64,000 bases of DNA, from positions 992,001-1,056,000 of the forward strand of contig NZ_CP124613.1 of NCBI RefSeq assembly GCF_029958905.1, written 5' to 3'. Origin of the DNA: Vibrio sp. YMD68 (lineage in GTDB: Bacteria; Pseudomonadota; Gammaproteobacteria; Enterobacterales; Vibrionaceae). Below, piece by piece: positions 8,363 to 15,981 of this stretch (positions are counted from its first letter, which is position 1; every line of letters begins with the position of its first letter). The notes under the pieces are model-generated. The model was not told where the DNA came from and did not search any database. It was given only the letters and a program-made list of their open reading frames with translations. The translations under genes were made by a program, and so were the position numbers.

Positions 8363-8935
8363 ATGAAAAAGATTTCAATTGTGGGCCTATCGGTACTTCT
8401 ATCGGCTTGTGCTTCTGACACATACATTACAGATGTCACATCAGAAAGTTATAGAGAAGACTACAAGGTTGCTGAAGTAGAAAAGCCAGTGGTTTCGAGT
8501 GAAGGCACTGCCGAAGGTATTGTTGAGAGTAACGTTGAAACAAACGCAGCCAAAGTTGTCCCTACTGCAGAGAAGAAGGTGATGAATAAAACGCCTGAGG
8601 CTGCTGTTGCCATCATTCCACCGACGGCTAAACAGGTCGCTATGAACCCACGTTATGGGTTTACTATTCAAGTCGTTGCGGTAGGCTCTCAAACAAAAGT
8701 CGATGAATTTGCGCGTAAACTTCCTATGGACAACCAACAACCTGTCTGGGAAAACTATAAGGTAGTAAATGGTACAAAATGGTATACGGTGCTTTATGGT
8801 GATTACGCTACACGTGGTGAAGCGAAAGAAGCCATTGCTACACTGCCAATGGAATTCAAAAACCTAAAACCATTTGTCAAAAGCATCGATTCGATTAAGA
8901 ATTCAGAATTCCCAACACTGAATAAATTGAACTAG
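8363..8935 (+). CDS. SPOR-domain lipoprotein
   Basis: The 190-aa protein begins with a lipoprotein signal (LLSAC, Cys16). A low-complexity, Val/Glu/Ala/Lys-rich linker of about 75 residues follows, then a SPOR domain (about 100-175; YGFTIQVVAVGSQTKVDEFA...WYTVLYGDYATRGEAKEAI). SPOR domains bind glycan strands stripped of stem peptides at septal peptidoglycan, so this is probably a periplasmic lipoprotein at the division site or poles. It precedes ddl, but a long stem-loop at 9005-9060 separates them, so they are likely separate transcripts. Confidence 0.87.
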   Translation: MKKISIVGLSVLLSACASDTYITDVTSESYREDYKVAEVEKPVVSSEGTAEGIVESNVETNAAKVVPTAEKKVMNKTPEAAVAIIPPTAKQVAMNPRYGFTIQVVAVGSQTKVDEFARKLPMDNQQPVWENYKVVNGTKWYTVLYGDYATRGEAKEAIATLPMEFKNLKPFVKSIDSIKNSEFPTLNKLN

Positions 8936-9004
8936 AAACCATACTAGAAATCATAGAGGCTGAGCTTCGCAGCGATATGCCCATGTTATGGTGAATAAAA
9001 CATC

Positions 9005-9060
9005 AAATGAACCAAAACCGCGTAATTTAATCTGGGTTACGCTATCGTTTTGGTTCATTT
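9005..9060 (+). terminator. Long nested stem-loop between SPOR gene and ddl
   Basis: AAATGAACCAAAAC (9005-9018) pairs perfectly with GTTTTGGTTCATTT (9047-9060). Inside it CGTAA (9021-9025) pairs with TTACG (9037-9041). It probably ends the SPOR-gene transcript, and the arms are AT-rich on both strands, so it could work bidirectionally. It stops 48 bases before the ddl ATG. Confidence 0.65.
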
Positions 9061-9108
9061 TCATTATGATGAAGACAAGAATTTTATAGCGTTATGGAAA
9101 CTACGTTA

Positions 9109-10122
9109 ATGACTCAAACAACCATCCTTCTACTGTGTGGCGGAGGCTCTTCTGAACATGAAGTGTCTTTAGTCTCGGCCAACTATCTGCAGCAGCAGCT
9201 ATCTTTGACTCCAAACTTTGATGTGGTGCGCGTAGAAATACGTCAAGACGGTTGGTTTAATGAATCAGATAAACTCGTTTCTCTTGATACCAATACCGCT
9301 ACGTTGAACAGTGAAGACAAAAATCTTCATATTGATTTTGTAATTCCTTGTATCCATGGTTTTCCAGGGGAAACAGGAGACATTCAATCGATGCTCGAGC
9401 TAGCTGAAATCCCATACCTCGGATGTGGACCAGAAGCGAGTACCAATAGCTTTAACAAGATTACCTCAAAGCTGTGGTATGACGCGCTTGGCATCAAAAA
9501 TACACCTTATTTATTCTTGTCAGAGAATGATTCACACTCTTTAGAAAAAGCAGAGCAAGCACTAAGAGAATGGGGCAGTATTTTTATTAAAGCCGCTAGA
9601 CAAGGCTCTTCTGTGGGATGTTACAAGGTAACTGAATCATCACAGCTTCAAGAGGCTATCGATGCCGCTTTCGGATATTCTGATCAAGTATTAGTAGAAA
9701 AAGCAGTAAAGCCAAGAGAACTTGAGGTCGCCGCTTACGAGTATGATGGCCAGCTATTCTTATCTCAGCCGGGTGAAGTTATCGCACCTTCCGATGCTTT
9801 TTATACCTATGAAGAAAAATACAGTGCAGACAGCCATTCTATTACCGAAATAGTCGCTGGTAACCTCACACAAACTCAGTTGAGCGCAATAGAAGTCAGT
9901 GCGAGAAAAGTCTTTACTCAAATGCGATTACGCCATTTATCTCGAATTGATTTTTTCTTAACTGAAGATGGTCACATTTATTTAAATGAGGTAAATACCT
10001 TCCCTGGAATGACGCCCATTTCTATGTTTCCTAAGATGCTAGCGAACAACGGTCACCAATTTCATAAGTTCCTCGAAAACTGCGTGAACACTTCTCTTGG
10101 GCAAGCTACTCCCAAGGCTTAA
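9109..10122 (+). CDS. ddl: D-alanine-D-alanine ligase
   Basis: An ATP-grasp ligase of 337 aa that joins two D-alanines for peptidoglycan precursors in the cytoplasm. The N-terminus TTILLLCGGGSSEHEVSL, the ATP-grasp core (FIKAARQGSSVGCYK) and the C-terminal metal-binding FFLTEDGHIYLNEVNTFPGMTP are all present. The ATG at 9109 gives the usual family N-terminus; the ATG at 9094 adds five residues and has no better RBS. It lies outside any division/cell-wall cluster, as the second-chromosome ddl of vibrios does. Its 3' end overlaps that of the convergent recombinase gene by 17 bases. Confidence 0.93.
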   Translation: MTQTTILLLCGGGSSEHEVSLVSANYLQQQLSLTPNFDVVRVEIRQDGWFNESDKLVSLDTNTATLNSEDKNLHIDFVIPCIHGFPGETGDIQSMLELAEIPYLGCGPEASTNSFNKITSKLWYDALGIKNTPYLFLSENDSHSLEKAEQALREWGSIFIKAARQGSSVGCYKVTESSQLQEAIDAAFGYSDQVLVEKAVKPRELEVAAYEYDGQLFLSQPGEVIAPSDAFYTYEEKYSADSHSITEIVAGNLTQTQLSAIEVSARKVFTQMRLRHLSRIDFFLTEDGHIYLNEVNTFPGMTPISMFPKMLANNGHQFHKFLENCVNTSLGQATPKA

Positions 10123-11074
10123 TGATCTTATAAACTCGCTTTTCATCCTCTGCTGTTTGCTTTAGACCCATGTATTGATAAGGCATAGCAGGGGACAACC
10201 AACGACCAAACTCTTGAATGTCTTTGGCTTTTTTACCACGACTGGCCAAATGCTGAGCGGCTCCGACACGAGTTGATTGCCCTGAAAATTTAACGGAAAG
10301 ATTTAACAGGTCACTCGCTGAGGCTAATACTCTGTAAATCGAAGAGTCATCCATTTGAGCACTGCTTACGTTACCATGTCGATCTATCGCACGAAACAAA
10401 CAGAGATCCGGGTTATCACCTGCGACCGACAGCCACAATTTCAAAATGGAAGAACACCGGTGGCTAAGCTCATAACTGTGATCTTTGATTGATACAAGAT
10501 AGTGATTTTCACATTCGGTGAGATCAGAAAAAGACAAGGATTTTAGATCCGAACGCTTTAAGGCACATTCAAACATCACGTAATAGATGGCTAGATCACG
10601 AACACTTTTAGGGCTCGGTGTTTCCGTCAATATTCTATCGAGTTCTTTAATGTGATTCAGGGTTAAGCCTTGTGCTTGCTTTGCATCCCCGAATTTTTCC
10701 ATTCGATAACTCGCCAGTAATTGCCGAATCAAGCTATTAGAAACAGGGTCTGTATCATAGAGTAGCCGATGAACCAAAGATAGGGTGACCGCGTAACGTT
10801 TCAAGGTGGAAAACTTACGCTTTTTCGCCTCCCGCTCAATAAATAAGCGAACAACAGTGACAGAAGCGGGGAGTGAACTGACTTGCTTGATTTGACAGAA
10901 TTCAGAGAAAAGATTCCAATCTTTGACCATCGCAAGTAAAGAGTTTCGAGAGTATACCCCATGGGTCAACATATCGAATTCCTCTAAGGTAACTTGAGAC
11001 CCAAAAGTTGACCGCCAATCATTTAGTCGCCGTTTATCAGTAACCTGTGGGATCTTTTTTTGCATATCAGACAC
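10106..11074 (-). CDS. Cre-like tyrosine recombinase with His-to-Gln change at a catalytic position
   Basis: The 322-aa protein has an N-terminal SAM-like core-binding domain and a C-terminal catalytic domain. Residues 264-302 align without gaps to phage P1 Cre: SGQSTRVGAA against SGHSARVGAA, then W292 and Y301 at the spacing of Cre W315 and Y324. R174 (ALKRSDLKSL) fits Cre R173, R269 fits R292, and K197 may be the catalytic lysine. Cre His289 corresponds to Gln266 (codon CAA at 10277-10279). No prophage, integron or direct repeats flank it, so it looks like a resident chromosomal gene. It converges on ddl and diverges from the DUF3319 gene. It may be a specialised or weakened recombinase; its target is unknown. 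Confidence 0.85.
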   Translation of the reverse strand: MSDMQKKIPQVTDKRRLNDWRSTFGSQVTLEEFDMLTHGVYSRNSLLAMVKDWNLFSEFCQIKQVSSLPASVTVVRLFIEREAKKRKFSTLKRYAVTLSLVHRLLYDTDPVSNSLIRQLLASYRMEKFGDAKQAQGLTLNHIKELDRILTETPSPKSVRDLAIYYVMFECALKRSDLKSLSFSDLTECENHYLVSIKDHSYELSHRCSSILKLWLSVAGDNPDLCLFRAIDRHGNVSSAQMDDSSIYRVLASASDLLNLSVKFSGQSTRVGAAQHLASRGKKAKDIQEFGRWLSPAMPYQYMGLKQTAEDEKRVYKIIKPWE

Positions 11075-11163
11075 AGTAAATGAGAGATAATCGATAAATA
11101 TACTTGATAAGCGAGCAGATACAATTATTATTTAAATAACTATCATAATAAGAATATTCGTTT

Positions 11164-11538
11164 ATGGCTGTCACAATTTATAAAGGTTTTAACTTAAAGT
11201 CTGCCGATAACACCAGCGATATTTGGCAAGCTAAAATTAAGAACCACGTTTTGTCCGGTAGCTTAGCTGCGGTGAAGAAGAGTATCGATTGGTTTTGCGA
11301 TACCGCTACAATAATCGATCCAAAAGAGTTCACTTCCGTTGGGCGAAAGCGTGAATCATCAGGCTCACCGCAAGCAGAAAACTTTAATGGCTATGCATTA
11401 AAAAACGATACGGGTGAGGCTAACGCCTGGTATTGTTTTTTCAACGGCAGACTCATTAAAGGCTCGAAAATTGCGATACAAAAGCATATTGAAGCGTATA
11501 TAATTGCGAAACAAAAAGCCGAGCAACAGAGAAAATAG
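11164..11538 (+). CDS. DUF3319 family protein
   Basis: The 124-aa soluble protein has two similar halves: VTIYKGFNLK...SLAAVKKSIDWF (about residues 3-45) and FNGYALKNDTGEANAWYCFFNGRLIKGSKIAIQKHIEAYI (about 75-115). This points to an internal duplication of a small alpha/beta unit, and it matches the Vibrio DUF3319 pattern as I recall it. The function is unknown. The gene ends 5 bases before yciH and so is probably co-transcribed with it; it is divergent from the recombinase gene with 89 bases between the starts. Confidence 0.8.
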   Translation: MAVTIYKGFNLKSADNTSDIWQAKIKNHVLSGSLAAVKKSIDWFCDTATIIDPKEFTSVGRKRESSGSPQAENFNGYALKNDTGEANAWYCFFNGRLIKGSKIAIQKHIEAYIIAKQKAEQQRK

Positions 11539-11543
11539 TCATT

Positions 11544-11855
11544 ATGAGTCTAGTGTATTCAACCGACGTCGGACGTATCAAACCAGAAGAACAAGTTGTA
11601 GAAAGACCTAAAGGTGATGGTATTGTGCGCATTCAGCGACAAACCAAAGGTCGTAAAGGCAAAGGGGTTTGTATTGTTTCAGGGTTAGATCTAGCCGATG
11701 CCCAACTAAAGTTAGTTGCAGCCGAACTTAAAAAAGTATGCGGCTGCGGTGGCTCTGTTAAAGACGGAACCATTGAGATTCAAGGCGACGCTCGAGACAA
11801 GATTAAAGCTCATCTTGAAAAAAAAGGCCACACGGTAAAATTGGCCGGCGGCTAG
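11544..11855 (+). CDS. yciH: SUI1/eIF1-like translation factor YciH
   Basis: The 103-aa protein has the SUI1 fold signature: IVRIQRQTKGRKGKGVCIVSGLD, then LKLVAAELKKVCGCGGSVKDGTIEIQGDARDKIKAHLEKKGH. It is the bacterial relative of eukaryotic eIF1, thought to act on the small ribosomal subunit and start-site fidelity. Full length for the family. It sits 5 bases after the DUF3319 gene and is followed by a terminator-like stem. Confidence 0.93.
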   Translation: MSLVYSTDVGRIKPEEQVVERPKGDGIVRIQRQTKGRKGKGVCIVSGLDLADAQLKLVAAELKKVCGCGGSVKDGTIEIQGDARDKIKAHLEKKGHTVKLAGG

Positions 11856-11869
11856 AAAAGACAGCTTAA

Positions 11870-11923
11870 AGATAATAGCTGGCTTACATCGATAGATTGT
11901 ATGCTAGCTATTATCTATTTTAT
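11870..11923 (+). terminator. Terminator of the DUF3319-yciH unit
   Basis: AGATAATAGCTGGC (11870-11883) pairs with GCTAGCTATTATCT (11903-11916), 13 of 14 positions, followed by ATTTTAT. Confidence 0.65.
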
Positions 11924-12064
11924 GGTAAATAAGCGTTATGTTTAATGCCTCAATAGAGTAATGAGAGAGTCGGGTATAAGTATTGAACGAGCCCTATAGG
12001 CCTACATAAATAATTTAACATAAGATAGATAATACGCACCGAAAGTATCAGAGCAATTTAGTAA

Positions 12065-12597
12065 TGTCCGGTTTGAGCCAACTGAAAATGTCCTCCTAAG
12101 CTTACCTATATTGGTCTGCTTAGGAGTTATCCGGATGCTTATTACTATGAGTGAAAAAGATATTCATCGATTCAAGGTGCTTACTGACGTACGTGAAAAA
12201 CGACTACGCCAAGTTGATGCTGCTATCATTTTGAATCTGTCTGCGCGTCATATCCGACGTTTGGTGAACAAACTTGTCTCTCTGGCGCTCAAAGTCTTAC
12301 ACACGCAGCGCGTGGACGCCCCAGTAATCGACGCTACTCAGAACATTTCAGAATTGAAATACTGAAACGTATTCGTGAGCATTACTCTGACTTCTCACCA
12401 ACGTTCGCTCTGGAAAAACTGACTGAACTACATAATCTATCCGTCTCTAAAGAAACACTCCGTCAATGGATGATCGCCGACGGACTGTGGCTTCCACATT
12501 CACAACGCAAACCTCGGGCCTATCAGCCTCGTTACCGCCGTGATTGCTTGGGTGAACTTATCCAAATTGACGGCTCCCATCATGGCAGGTTTGAAGG
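12065..12597 (+). mobile_element. Truncated ISNCY-like insertion sequence
   Basis: The left end starts TGTCCGGTTTGAGCC and is followed by a stem CTCCTAAGC/GCTTAGGAG, the usual arrangement ahead of ISNCY-type transposases. Homology to the transposase stops near 12594, just after the first catalytic Asp, and no inverted copy of the left end is found before yoaH, so the right part is lost. It sits between yciH and the vxr operon. Confidence 0.7.
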
Positions 12598-12619
12598 TTC
12601 ACACTTCACCAATCAGTGA
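12135..12619 (+). pseudogene. Broken ISNCY-family transposase
   Basis: It starts at ATG 12135 (AGGAGT upstream) with MLITMSEKDIHRFKVLTDV and a helix-turn-helix (RQVDAAIILNLSARHIRRL). A frameshift near the CT repeat at 12277-12284 moves the reading to the next frame. That frame continues GAQSLTHAARGRPSNRRYSE and GELIQIDGSHHGRFEG, where the Asp of IDGS is the first DDE residue. After FEG the sequence departs from the family and stops at TGA 12617-12619. The protein therefore lacks the second and third catalytic acids and cannot be an active transposase. Confidence 0.8.
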
Positions 12620-12968
12620 CGGCGTAACTATACTTATAGCTAACCACCGTTATTCTAGGCTCTTTTTGACTGCATTCTGTTACGGTGTCTAGTTGAAGAA
12701 TATAAAGCTAGTGCATTCATTCTTCACGTCGTGCCATTAATAAACAAACGCCTTACTTTTATTTCGACCACATAGACAGCACATAAATCTAACCCAAGAC
12801 ATTGAATAGTATAGATAATAATAAATTGCCATCACGAGATACTCCCGATTTCATGTTATATCAAATGTGTGATATCTATATATTCCGGTTAAAGTCATAC
12901 GAGTCGCGGTATCTTGAATCTAAAATATTTAGTTATAGTGCACCAAGATATAAAGCATTAGGAAATCC
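12620..12968. other. Gap between IS remnant and yoaH, no gene seen
   Basis: AT-rich sequence with no convincing coding frame. It holds one stem (TGAAGAAT/ATTCTTCA, about 12693-12727). It may include debris from the event that truncated the IS, since neither flank resembles an IS end. A 121-codon open frame running through 12802-13167 on the plus strand is an antisense shadow of yoaH. Confidence 0.5.
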
Positions 12969-13115
12969 CTATTGCTTTTCGCTGTGCTCTTTTCTAATTT
13001 GCTCAGCGACCAACTTTATCGCTTGTCCGGTACTCATACCTGTCTGCATCAGTTCTTGGATTTTCTCTACAGCCTTTTGCTGCTCTTCGTGGGTTAATGA
13101 AAGATCGTCAAACAT
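12969..13115 (-). CDS. yoaH: YoaH/UPF0181 family protein (48 aa)
   Basis: The minus strand encodes 48 residues, [20 protein letters not shown] then [20 protein letters not shown] then RKEHSEKQ. This matches the E. coli YoaH pattern (LTHEQQQKAVERIQELM, then MSSGQAI.LVAEE.R) and identifies the family despite the size. The function is unknown. The RBS GAGGAG (minus, 13128-13123) lies 7 nt before the ATG and is part of the hairpin that ends the upstream gene. In V. cholerae the corresponding slot is the last gene of the vxr operon (vxrE by position), an inference from gene order. Confidence 0.85.
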   Translation of the reverse strand: MFDDLSLTHEEQQKAVEKIQELMQTGMSTGQAIKLVAEQIRKEHSEKQ

Positions 13116-13142
13116 AAAAAAGCTCCTCTATAATGAGGAGCT
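13116..13142 (-). terminator. Terminator hairpin containing the yoaH ribosome binding site
   Basis: On the minus strand AGCTCCTC-ATTATA-GAGGAGCT forms a perfect 8-bp stem followed directly by TTTTT and then the yoaH ATG. The 3' arm GAGGAGC is also the yoaH Shine-Dalgarno. Read-through transcripts would thus hide the yoaH RBS in the stem, and terminated transcripts would not contain yoaH. Confidence 0.8.
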
Positions 13143-13178
13143 GACTATATACGTTAATGATGACTAGAGATAGCGATA

Positions 13179-14390
13179 TTAGTAGCTACCAAGGAAGTTT
13201 AAGTAAACACCCATAGAATTTTCATTGGTATAGCTTGCACCGATGTCCATTTGAAATAAGTTGAGTGGGGATATACCGATACCAGCCGTCACCGTGTCGT
13301 CACTATCCTCATACGCAAGGTTACGCTTGTACCCTGCCCTGAGTTTTAATTGACGCATAATATCAATCTCGCCCCCTACCCTTAACCACTGAGTATTATC
13401 GTCGAATCCGGTGAAACGTTCGTCTTCGTTCAAATCATAATCAACACTGATGGTAGCGTAATCGCCAACAAGCCCCGCGCCAACGGTGTACTGAGGTCGT
13501 AATTGATACGCATAGCTCAATGTTTCCGCAGGCCTAACTTGTGTCGGATCTATTTGAGATGTAATCGCGCTCTTTGTTAGCTCTTTGGTCTGAATATCTC
13601 TTGATACTAGATTGGTTGCTGTAAAACCTATTCTAAGAGGTCCATGGAACCAAAGAAAACCGGCATCCATGTTAAACATGGTTTCGCTGGTACCATTATC
13701 TGCGATATCCGTAATATCGTAGTTGTCCAGATCGGCTGAATAAACGTAAGTATAGATTCTCTGTAATTTGGGGCTAATACCGAATGCAATGTGCTGGCCT
13801 AAAAACGTTTGATACTTGGCAAGAGAGATGCCAACTTCTGCAACGCCTATTCCTACTGCGTTGACAGAACTTAGCTCAGCATTAATTGCCGTGTTGATAT
13901 CAGCTTGCGGTAGTGCAGAATTAGCTTCAGTATATATATCAGGCGAAGCAAAAGACTCGGTATAAGCTTTTGCAAAGACATTAGCAGCGATGTATTGATT
14001 AGGAATAGCAAAAGCAACAACGCCACCCAGCTCTAACTTAGCTTGGTCTCCGTTCAAACTATCAAGACTTGACTGAAGATTAGCAATATTAGAGTAATCA
14101 CCTGAACTCGCTTCGTTGATAAGCCCAGCGACCAGATCAAGATCATCAACCATGTTGTCTTCGTCACTGTAAGATAAGCCTATGCTTGGAATGAGCATTC
14201 CAACGTCATCGTTTCTGCGATAGATTGCTGTTAATGCAGGGTTATAAAATGGAGCGGTGAGAAAGTTTGCCGAAACAACCCCTACGCCACCCATCGCATC
14301 ACCACGGGCTTCAATTGCATAATTAGCAGCACTCGCAGAGGCACTGGCAAGAGCGATAGACAAAGTCAAAAATCTAAGATTATTTTTCAT
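13179..14390 (-). CDS. TraF-like (TraF_2) outer-membrane-type protein; vxrD position
   Basis: The 403-aa protein has a cleavable signal peptide (LSIALASASASA-AN) followed by ARGDAMGGVGVVSANFLTAPFYNPAL, the start of the family annotated as TraF-like in vibrios. The rest is rich in alternating aromatic/polar strands typical of FadL-like outer-membrane beta-barrels. Despite the name there is no conjugation gene nearby and no thioredoxin fold. It is fourth in the vxr gene order, 59 bases after vxrC, and ends before the terminator that overlaps the yoaH RBS. Its role in the wall-stress response is unknown. Confidence 0.75.
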   Translation of the reverse strand: MKNNLRFLTLSIALASASASAANYAIEARGDAMGGVGVVSANFLTAPFYNPALTAIYRRNDDVGMLIPSIGLSYSDEDNMVDDLDLVAGLINEASSGDYSNIANLQSSLDSLNGDQAKLELGGVVAFAIPNQYIAANVFAKAYTESFASPDIYTEANSALPQADINTAINAELSSVNAVGIGVAEVGISLAKYQTFLGQHIAFGISPKLQRIYTYVYSADLDNYDITDIADNGTSETMFNMDAGFLWFHGPLRIGFTATNLVSRDIQTKELTKSAITSQIDPTQVRPAETLSYAYQLRPQYTVGAGLVGDYATISVDYDLNEDERFTGFDDNTQWLRVGGEIDIMRQLKLRAGYKRNLAYEDSDDTVTAGIGISPLNLFQMDIGASYTNENSMGVYLNFLGSY

Positions 14391-14449
14391 AATATTATAA
14401 ACTGTTATTCCCTTAGGGTTTATAACGACTTATTGTCTATGAACTTTAA

Positions 14450-15325
14450 CTATTCCTCTACAGAAACATCATATGTTTTACTGATTATTTGAGATTGTTC
14501 GATTAATACAGGGCCTTGCCACCTTTGATTCGTCATCGATACAGCCAATACATATCTTTCTGGTTCGATGCTTCTAGGTTCAAATGACGTCGGAAAGTCA
14601 GATTCATAGCTTCGACTCCAAACTTCATTATAGCTTCCATCAACATAATCGTAGAGAGCCACCGTCAACTCAGGAAGCGGACAGTTTTCATTGAGCAACG
14701 CATTTTTCTCTATGCTCCATTGATCTTTAGATTGCCACCTTACGACTTGTTTCGCTTTAGTGTGAACAAAGACGATCCATGAACTCCAGGTTTCCTGATC
14801 GACGGCGGTCACATCCAGTCGATAGAGTCCTGGTGGAATTCGGCTATTGAGGTTGTAACGTTTTTGGTAGACCGTTTTTTTATCAGAGTTAGATTCTATG
14901 GACGCAAATTCACTATCTGTTGAGATGGGTTTATCTACCCAACGGTTAAATACGATATTCTCTATTTCTTTCTTTGATTCAATAGAGACCGTGACATTGT
15001 ACATGTCTCGACCTGGGCTCTGAATATTGGTTCTACGTACCGATGCAGATGCTAACCACTCGGGTAGACGTTTATTATCGAGCCCTTTACCACAATCAAC
15101 GTCAAGTGAGTGGATAAGCAGCCGATTCAAATGTTCTTCAATAGAGGTACTTGAATTCTGTTGATGAACCTTAACGATTGAACCAAACATGGAATCGAGA
15201 TCATCTTCTAGCAAATACTGATGCGCTTGAGTTAACGAGGTATTCTCCTCAAACCACCCCACATCGTTCGCCGCCAGAGGAAAGCAAACAACCAATAAAG
15301 CAACAAACGGTAAAGGCTTCATCAC
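14450..15325 (-). CDS. vxrC: VxrC, DUF2861 periplasmic protein
   Basis: The 291-aa protein has an N-terminal signal peptide (PFVALLVVCFPLAA-ND). An alpha-helical segment follows (about 30-110) with a single CG near residue 79, then beta-rich segments. It matches the DUF2861 family encoded directly after vxrB in Vibrio. Its ATG overlaps the vxrB stop by four bases (ATGA), so translation is coupled. VxrC is a periplasmic protein of the VxrAB (WigKR) system; its molecular role is not established. Confidence rests on position plus family resemblance. Confidence 0.82.
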   Translation of the reverse strand: MMKPLPFVALLVVCFPLAANDVGWFEENTSLTQAHQYLLEDDLDSMFGSIVKVHQQNSSTSIEEHLNRLLIHSLDVDCGKGLDNKRLPEWLASASVRRTNIQSPGRDMYNVTVSIESKKEIENIVFNRWVDKPISTDSEFASIESNSDKKTVYQKRYNLNSRIPPGLYRLDVTAVDQETWSSWIVFVHTKAKQVVRWQSKDQWSIEKNALLNENCPLPELTVALYDYVDGSYNEVWSRSYESDFPTSFEPRSIEPERYVLAVSMTNQRWQGPVLIEQSQIISKTYDVSVEE

Positions 15326-15981
15326 GCTTTCATCTTGTAGCCAACACCACGTAGGGTTTCGATTTCTAACCCTGATAGCTTTTGACGAAGTTGCAGCACG
15401 TGCGTATCAACGGTTCTTGTTGTAGGAAAGTGGTTGTAACCCCAAACATGATCGAGTAGCTCATCTCTTGTAAATACTCGACCTAGGTTGCTTGCTAAGA
15501 AAAGTAACAGATCGAATTCGGTACGAGTTAAGGTAATGGATTCGCCATGATAAAAAACTTCGCGCGTTGCTTTATCGATCGTTAAATTCGGCGTGGTGAC
15601 TTTTGAATCATCAACCTCTTCTGATTCAGGCAGCCTAAGTTGGGCACGAATACGAGCAAACAACTCTGCTTCTGCAAATGGTTTGGTGAGGTAATCGTTA
15701 GCCCCCGAATCCAAACCTGCAACTTTATCTTTGATCGTCACAAGTGCGGTTAATAATATGACAGGTACATCTTTAAGCTTCTTCCAGCTCTGAAGGTGCT
15801 CTACGGAATCACCATCGGGCAATTGGCGATCTAAAATGACGAGATCGACCTTTTCCCAGTGCTGTGCCACGCTAGCAATTGTCTCTGCATGTAAACATTC
15901 ATATCCTGCTTGCTCAAGGCTTACTAATAAACCGTCAGCTAAGTTCTTATCATCTTCAACGAGTAGCAGTGTCTGTTTCAC
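15322..15981 (-). CDS. vxrB: VxrB/WigR response regulator
   Basis: An OmpR/PhoB-family regulator of 219 aa. Its receiver domain has the acidic pair in LLVEDDKNLA, the phosphoacceptor Asp in DLVILDRQLPDG and the Lys in YLTKPFAEAE. The C-terminal winged helix ends in DTHVLQLRQKL...RGVGYKMKA. The GTG at 15981 is chosen as start because GGAGATC precedes it and the protein then begins KQTLLLVEDD; the upstream in-frame residues (GHLLLLFWRSP) lie within the vxrA 3' end. In V. cholerae, VxrB controls cell-wall synthesis genes, type VI secretion and biofilm genes. It overlaps vxrA by 26 bases. Confidence 0.92.
   Translation of the reverse strand: MKQTLLLVEDDKNLADGLLVSLEQAGYECLHAETIASVAQHWEKVDLVILDRQLPDGDSVEHLQSWKKLKDVPVILLTALVTIKDKVAGLDSGANDYLTKPFAEAELFARIRAQLRLPESEEVDDSKVTTPNLTIDKATREVFYHGESITLTRTEFDLLLFLASNLGRVFTRDELLDHVWGYNHFPTTRTVDTHVLQLRQKLSGLEIETLRGVGYKMKA

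Noticed and set aside
12802..13167. 121-codon plus-strand open frame upstream of the TraF-like gene
   Set aside because: It is antisense to yoaH, has no RBS or family resemblance, and yoaH explains the open frame.
13179..14390. Conjugation gene implied by the TraF label
   Set aside because: No other transfer genes are present; the family name is historical and the context is the vxr operon.
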